Position numbers and translations under genes: made by a program
NCBI GenBank assembly: GCA_031267205.1
Contig: JAIRZN010000173.1
Span: 1 to 9,001 of the forward strand
Source: Tannerellaceae bacterium
Lineage (GTDB): Bacteria > Bacteroidota > Bacteroidia > Bacteroidales > Tannerellaceae
Direction: 5' to 3'
Length of the DNA: 9,001 nucleotides
The notes under the pieces: generated by a model
Databases searched by the model: none
What the model saw: only the letters and a program-made list of their open reading frames with translations
What the model was told of the DNA's origin: nothing
Part shown: positions 7,268-9,001 of the stretch, piece after piece
How the letters are laid out: every line of letters begins with the position of its first letter
Numbering within the stretch: the first letter of the stretch is position 1

Positions 7268-8812
7268 TTAATAGTTTATCTTTTTCAATAAGTTCTTCAT
7301 ACTCACCTTTTCGGCGATTATATCATTAAGCATGCTTATCGGCGCGCGCTCCTGCTCCATAGTATCGCGGAAGCGGATAGTGACGCGGTCGTCGCTCAAT
7401 GTGTCATGGTCTATCGTGATACAGTAGGGTGTGCCGATGGCGTCCTGCCTGCGGTAACGCTTGCCGATAGAATCCTTCTCGTCGTATTGGCAACGGAAGT
7501 CGAAGCGCAGCATACGTACTATCTCGCCGGCTTTTTCAGGCAGGCCGTCCTTCTTCACCAACGGCAGCACAGCGAGCTTGACGGGTGCGAGGGCGGGGGG
7601 CAGCTTCAGGACGACGCGGCTCTCGCCGTTTGCGAGCGTTTCTTCGGCGTATGAGCCGGAGATTATGCTTAGGAACATGCGGTCTAAGCCGATGGACGTC
7701 TCTATTACATACGGCGTATAGCTTTCCCCAAGCTCCGGGTCGAAGTATTGCATCTTCTTACCCGAATACTTCTCGTGCTGGCCAAGGTCGAAGTCGGTAC
7801 GACTATGTATGCCTTCCACCTCCTTGAAGCCGAAGGGCATCTCGTACTCGATGTCGGTAGCGGCGTTGGCATAATGGGCGAGCTTATCGTGATCGTGGTA
7901 GCGATACTTGGCGTCGCCAAGTCCCAACGCCTGATGCCAGGCCAGACGCGCGGCTTTCCATTTGTTGAACCATTCCATCTCTTCGCCGGGGCGCACGAAG
8001 TATTGCATTTCCATCTGTTCGAACTCCCTCATGCGGAAGATGAATTGCCTGGCGACAATCTCGTTACGGAAGGCCTTACCTGTCTGGGCGATGCCGAAGG
8101 GTATCTTCATGCGTCCCGTCTTCTGGACATTGAGGAAATTGACAAAGATGCCCTGCGCCGTCTCCGGGCGGAGGTATACCCGCATCGCGCCGTCGGCCGT
8201 AGAGCCCATCTCGGTGGCGAACATAAGGTTGAACTGCCTCACCTCGGTCCAGTTGCGCGTTCCTGATATAGGGCATACGATTTCGGCGTCGAGTATTATT
8301 TGGCGCAGCTCTTCGAGGTCGGCGTCATTGAGGGCTTTGGCGAAGCGTGTGTGCACGGCGTCGCGCCTGGCCTGCTGCTCCAGCGTCCGGGCATTGGTGG
8401 AGCGGAACTGCGCCTCGTCGAAGGCGGCTCCGAACCGTTTGGCGGCTTTCTCGACTTCCTTGTTTATCTTCTCGTCTATCTTTGCCAGATAGTCTTCGAC
8501 AAGGACGTCGGCGCGGTACCTCTTCTTCGAATCCTTATTGTCTATCAGCGGGTCGTTGAATGCGTCCACGTGCCCGGAGGCTTTCCATACGGTGGGGTGC
8601 ATGAATATTGCGGAATCTATTCCCACTACATTATCGTTGAGAAGCGTCATGCTGTCCCACCAATATTTCCTGATATTATTCTTAAGCTCTACGCCATACT
8701 GACCGTAATCGTATACTGCTCCCAGCCCGTCGTACACTTCCGAAGACGGGAAGACGAAGCCGTACTCCTTACAATGCGAAATTATCTTCTTGAAAACATC
8801 ATCTTGTGCCAT
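7268..8812 (-). CDS. glyQS: Glycine--tRNA ligase, single-chain (alpha2, eukaryote/archaea-like) type
   Basis: 514-residue cytoplasmic class II aminoacyl-tRNA synthetase that charges tRNA-Gly. It is the single-chain form, not the separate GlyQ and GlyS subunits of E. coli. Visible landmarks: YDYGQYGVELKNN near the N-terminus (motif 1 region), RPETAQGIF at 215-223 (glycyl-adenylate pocket), motif 2 FRNEI at 248-252, the following FRMREFEQME, and motif 3 ending GLDR at 375-378. An anticodon-binding domain runs from about residue 412 (LPPALAPVK) to the end. The frame stays open 13 codons further upstream to an ATG at 8851, but I chose the ATG at 8812 (MAQDDVFKKI). The upstream extension is asparagine-rich and non-conserved in look, it would cover the promoter box at 8841-8848, and the length from 8812 matches the family. 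It is the first gene of the minus-strand series. Confidence 0.96.
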   Translation of the reverse strand: MAQDDVFKKIISHCKEYGFVFPSSEVYDGLGAVYDYGQYGVELKNNIRKYWWDSMTLLNDNVVGIDSAIFMHPTVWKASGHVDAFNDPLIDNKDSKKRYRADVLVEDYLAKIDEKINKEVEKAAKRFGAAFDEAQFRSTNARTLEQQARRDAVHTRFAKALNDADLEELRQIILDAEIVCPISGTRNWTEVRQFNLMFATEMGSTADGAMRVYLRPETAQGIFVNFLNVQKTGRMKIPFGIAQTGKAFRNEIVARQFIFRMREFEQMEMQYFVRPGEEMEWFNKWKAARLAWHQALGLGDAKYRYHDHDKLAHYANAATDIEYEMPFGFKEVEGIHSRTDFDLGQHEKYSGKKMQYFDPELGESYTPYVIETSIGLDRMFLSIISGSYAEETLANGESRVVLKLPPALAPVKLAVLPLVKKDGLPEKAGEIVRMLRFDFRCQYDEKDSIGKRYRRQDAIGTPYCITIDHDTLSDDRVTIRFRDTMEQERAPISMLNDIIAEKVSMKNLLKKINY

Positions 8813-8840
8813 ATGTTCATTGTTGTTGTTTCTGAGATTG

Positions 8841-8871
8841 CAAATGTACATGATTAAGCTGAAATATCACA
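8841..8871 (-). promoter_or_regulatory. Candidate Bacteroidetes promoter for the glyQS-led operon
   Basis: On the minus strand, TACATTTG (8848-8841) matches the -7 consensus TAnnTTTG exactly. Nineteen bases upstream is TGTG (8871-8868), one mismatch from the -33 consensus TTTG. Transcription would begin near 8835, giving a leader of about 20-25 bases before the ATG at 8812. This position also argues against translation starting at the in-frame ATG at 8851. It is probably the main promoter for all six minus-strand genes, since later gaps are too short for obvious promoters. Confidence 0.6.
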
Positions 8872-8885
8872 CGTTTGGATAAAAA

Positions 8886-8932
8886 TGGGTGGCCTTCTTC
8901 ACCCTTCGGTGAATGGTCAGCCGTAATTTTTT
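8886..8932. terminator. Possible bidirectional terminator hairpin upstream of glyQS
   Basis: A six-pair stem TTCACC (8898-8903) / GGTGAA (8908-8913) closes a four-base loop and can be extended by GGC (8891-8893) with GCC (8920-8922) across internal bulges. A run of six T follows on the plus strand (8927-8932). On the minus strand a run of five T (bases 8885-8881, just past the lower edge) follows. The shape would suit the end of a minus-strand gene entering from beyond 9001. It lies upstream of the glyQS promoter box, so it would not be in that leader. The stem is short with imperfect outer pairing, so the call is tentative. Confidence 0.35.
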
Positions 8933-9000
8933 CTCGCAAGCGGAGGAGCGCAGAAAGGTTCCGGCATCGCTTTTGTGGTAAACCCGCCGGCGCGGGCTTG
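8917..9000 (-). other. Unassigned GC-rich edge: possible 3' end of a gene or a dispersed repeat
   Basis: A minus-strand frame enters from the window edge and reads 27 codons, ending ARKNYG before a TGA at 8919-8917, immediately ahead of the hairpin at 8898-8913. That order (stop codon, then hairpin, then T-tract) is what the tail of a gene would look like. However, the other two minus-strand frames are also open from the edge (to stops at 8869-8867 and 8819-8817), and one plus-strand frame is open from 8863 to 9001, so openness alone means little. The short stem CCCGC (8983-8987) / GCGGG (8992-8996) is also present. I recognise no protein family here. A non-coding or repeated element is an equally good reading. 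Confidence 0.2.
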
Positions 9001-9001
9001 T

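Noticed and set aside
7748..8266. Plus-strand frames of 170-185 codons opposite glyQS
   Set aside because: They are complementary to conserved synthetase codons, have no recognisable motifs and no plus-strand promoter or neighbour gene.
8813..8851. N-terminal extension of glycyl-tRNA synthetase to an ATG at 8851
   Set aside because: The extra 13 residues (including NNNNEH) do not look conserved and would overlap the -7 promoter box. The start at 8812 gives the family's usual N-terminus and length.
8835..9001. T-box or glycine-riboswitch leader for glyQS
   Set aside because: The inferred transcript start leaves only a short leader. No T-box sequence or glycine-aptamer-like repeat is visible, and such T-boxes are not typical of this phylum.

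Overview
The window looks like ordinary chromosomal DNA from a member of the Bacteroidales. Four things point there. The two promoter-like sites both carry the Bacteroidetes -7 motif (TAnnTTTG, here TACATTTG). The starts lack Shine-Dalgarno sequences. Glycyl-tRNA synthetase is the single-chain form. The protein versions (M20 deacylase, FKBP lipoprotein, 7TM-HD phosphodiesterase) are of the kind I associate with Bacteroides, Parabacteroides, Tannerella and Porphyromonas. The fairly GC-balanced codon use may suit the Parabacteroides/Tannerella/Porphyromonas side better than Bacteroides itself, but I cannot name a genus.

Layout: bases 1-63 hold a short leader with a candidate promoter. Bases 64-2097 (+) encode a PgpH-type HD-domain membrane phosphodiesterase, expected to degrade cyclic di-AMP. 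All the rest of the coding DNA runs the other way. From 8812 down to 2066 (-) there are six genes in tight series: glycyl-tRNA synthetase, an FKBP-type prolyl isomerase lipoprotein, the bifunctional riboflavin kinase/FAD synthetase RibF, an ArgE-like M20 deacylase, a MOP-superfamily (Wzx-like) flippase, and a POT/PTR2-type transporter. The gaps are 4, 20, 7 and 3 bases, then a 4-base ATGA overlap. One transcript from a promoter at about 8841-8871 is the simplest reading. The transporter and pgpH converge and overlap by 32 bases at their 3' ends, leaving no room for an intergenic terminator.

Bases 8872-9001 hold no complete gene. They contain a hairpin with T-tracts on both sides (possibly a bidirectional terminator) and a GC-rich edge in which several frames stay open. 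That edge may be the end of a gene lying outside the window or a dispersed repeat, and it is the least explained part.

Functionally the six-gene run mixes housekeeping (translation, flavin cofactors, amino-acid metabolism) with envelope functions (periplasmic or surface folding, lipid-linked glycan export, peptide or small-molecule uptake). I see no mobile element, CRISPR array, tRNA, rRNA or defence system. I found no convincing undescribed system; the findings are modest and concern gene arrangement and the right edge.
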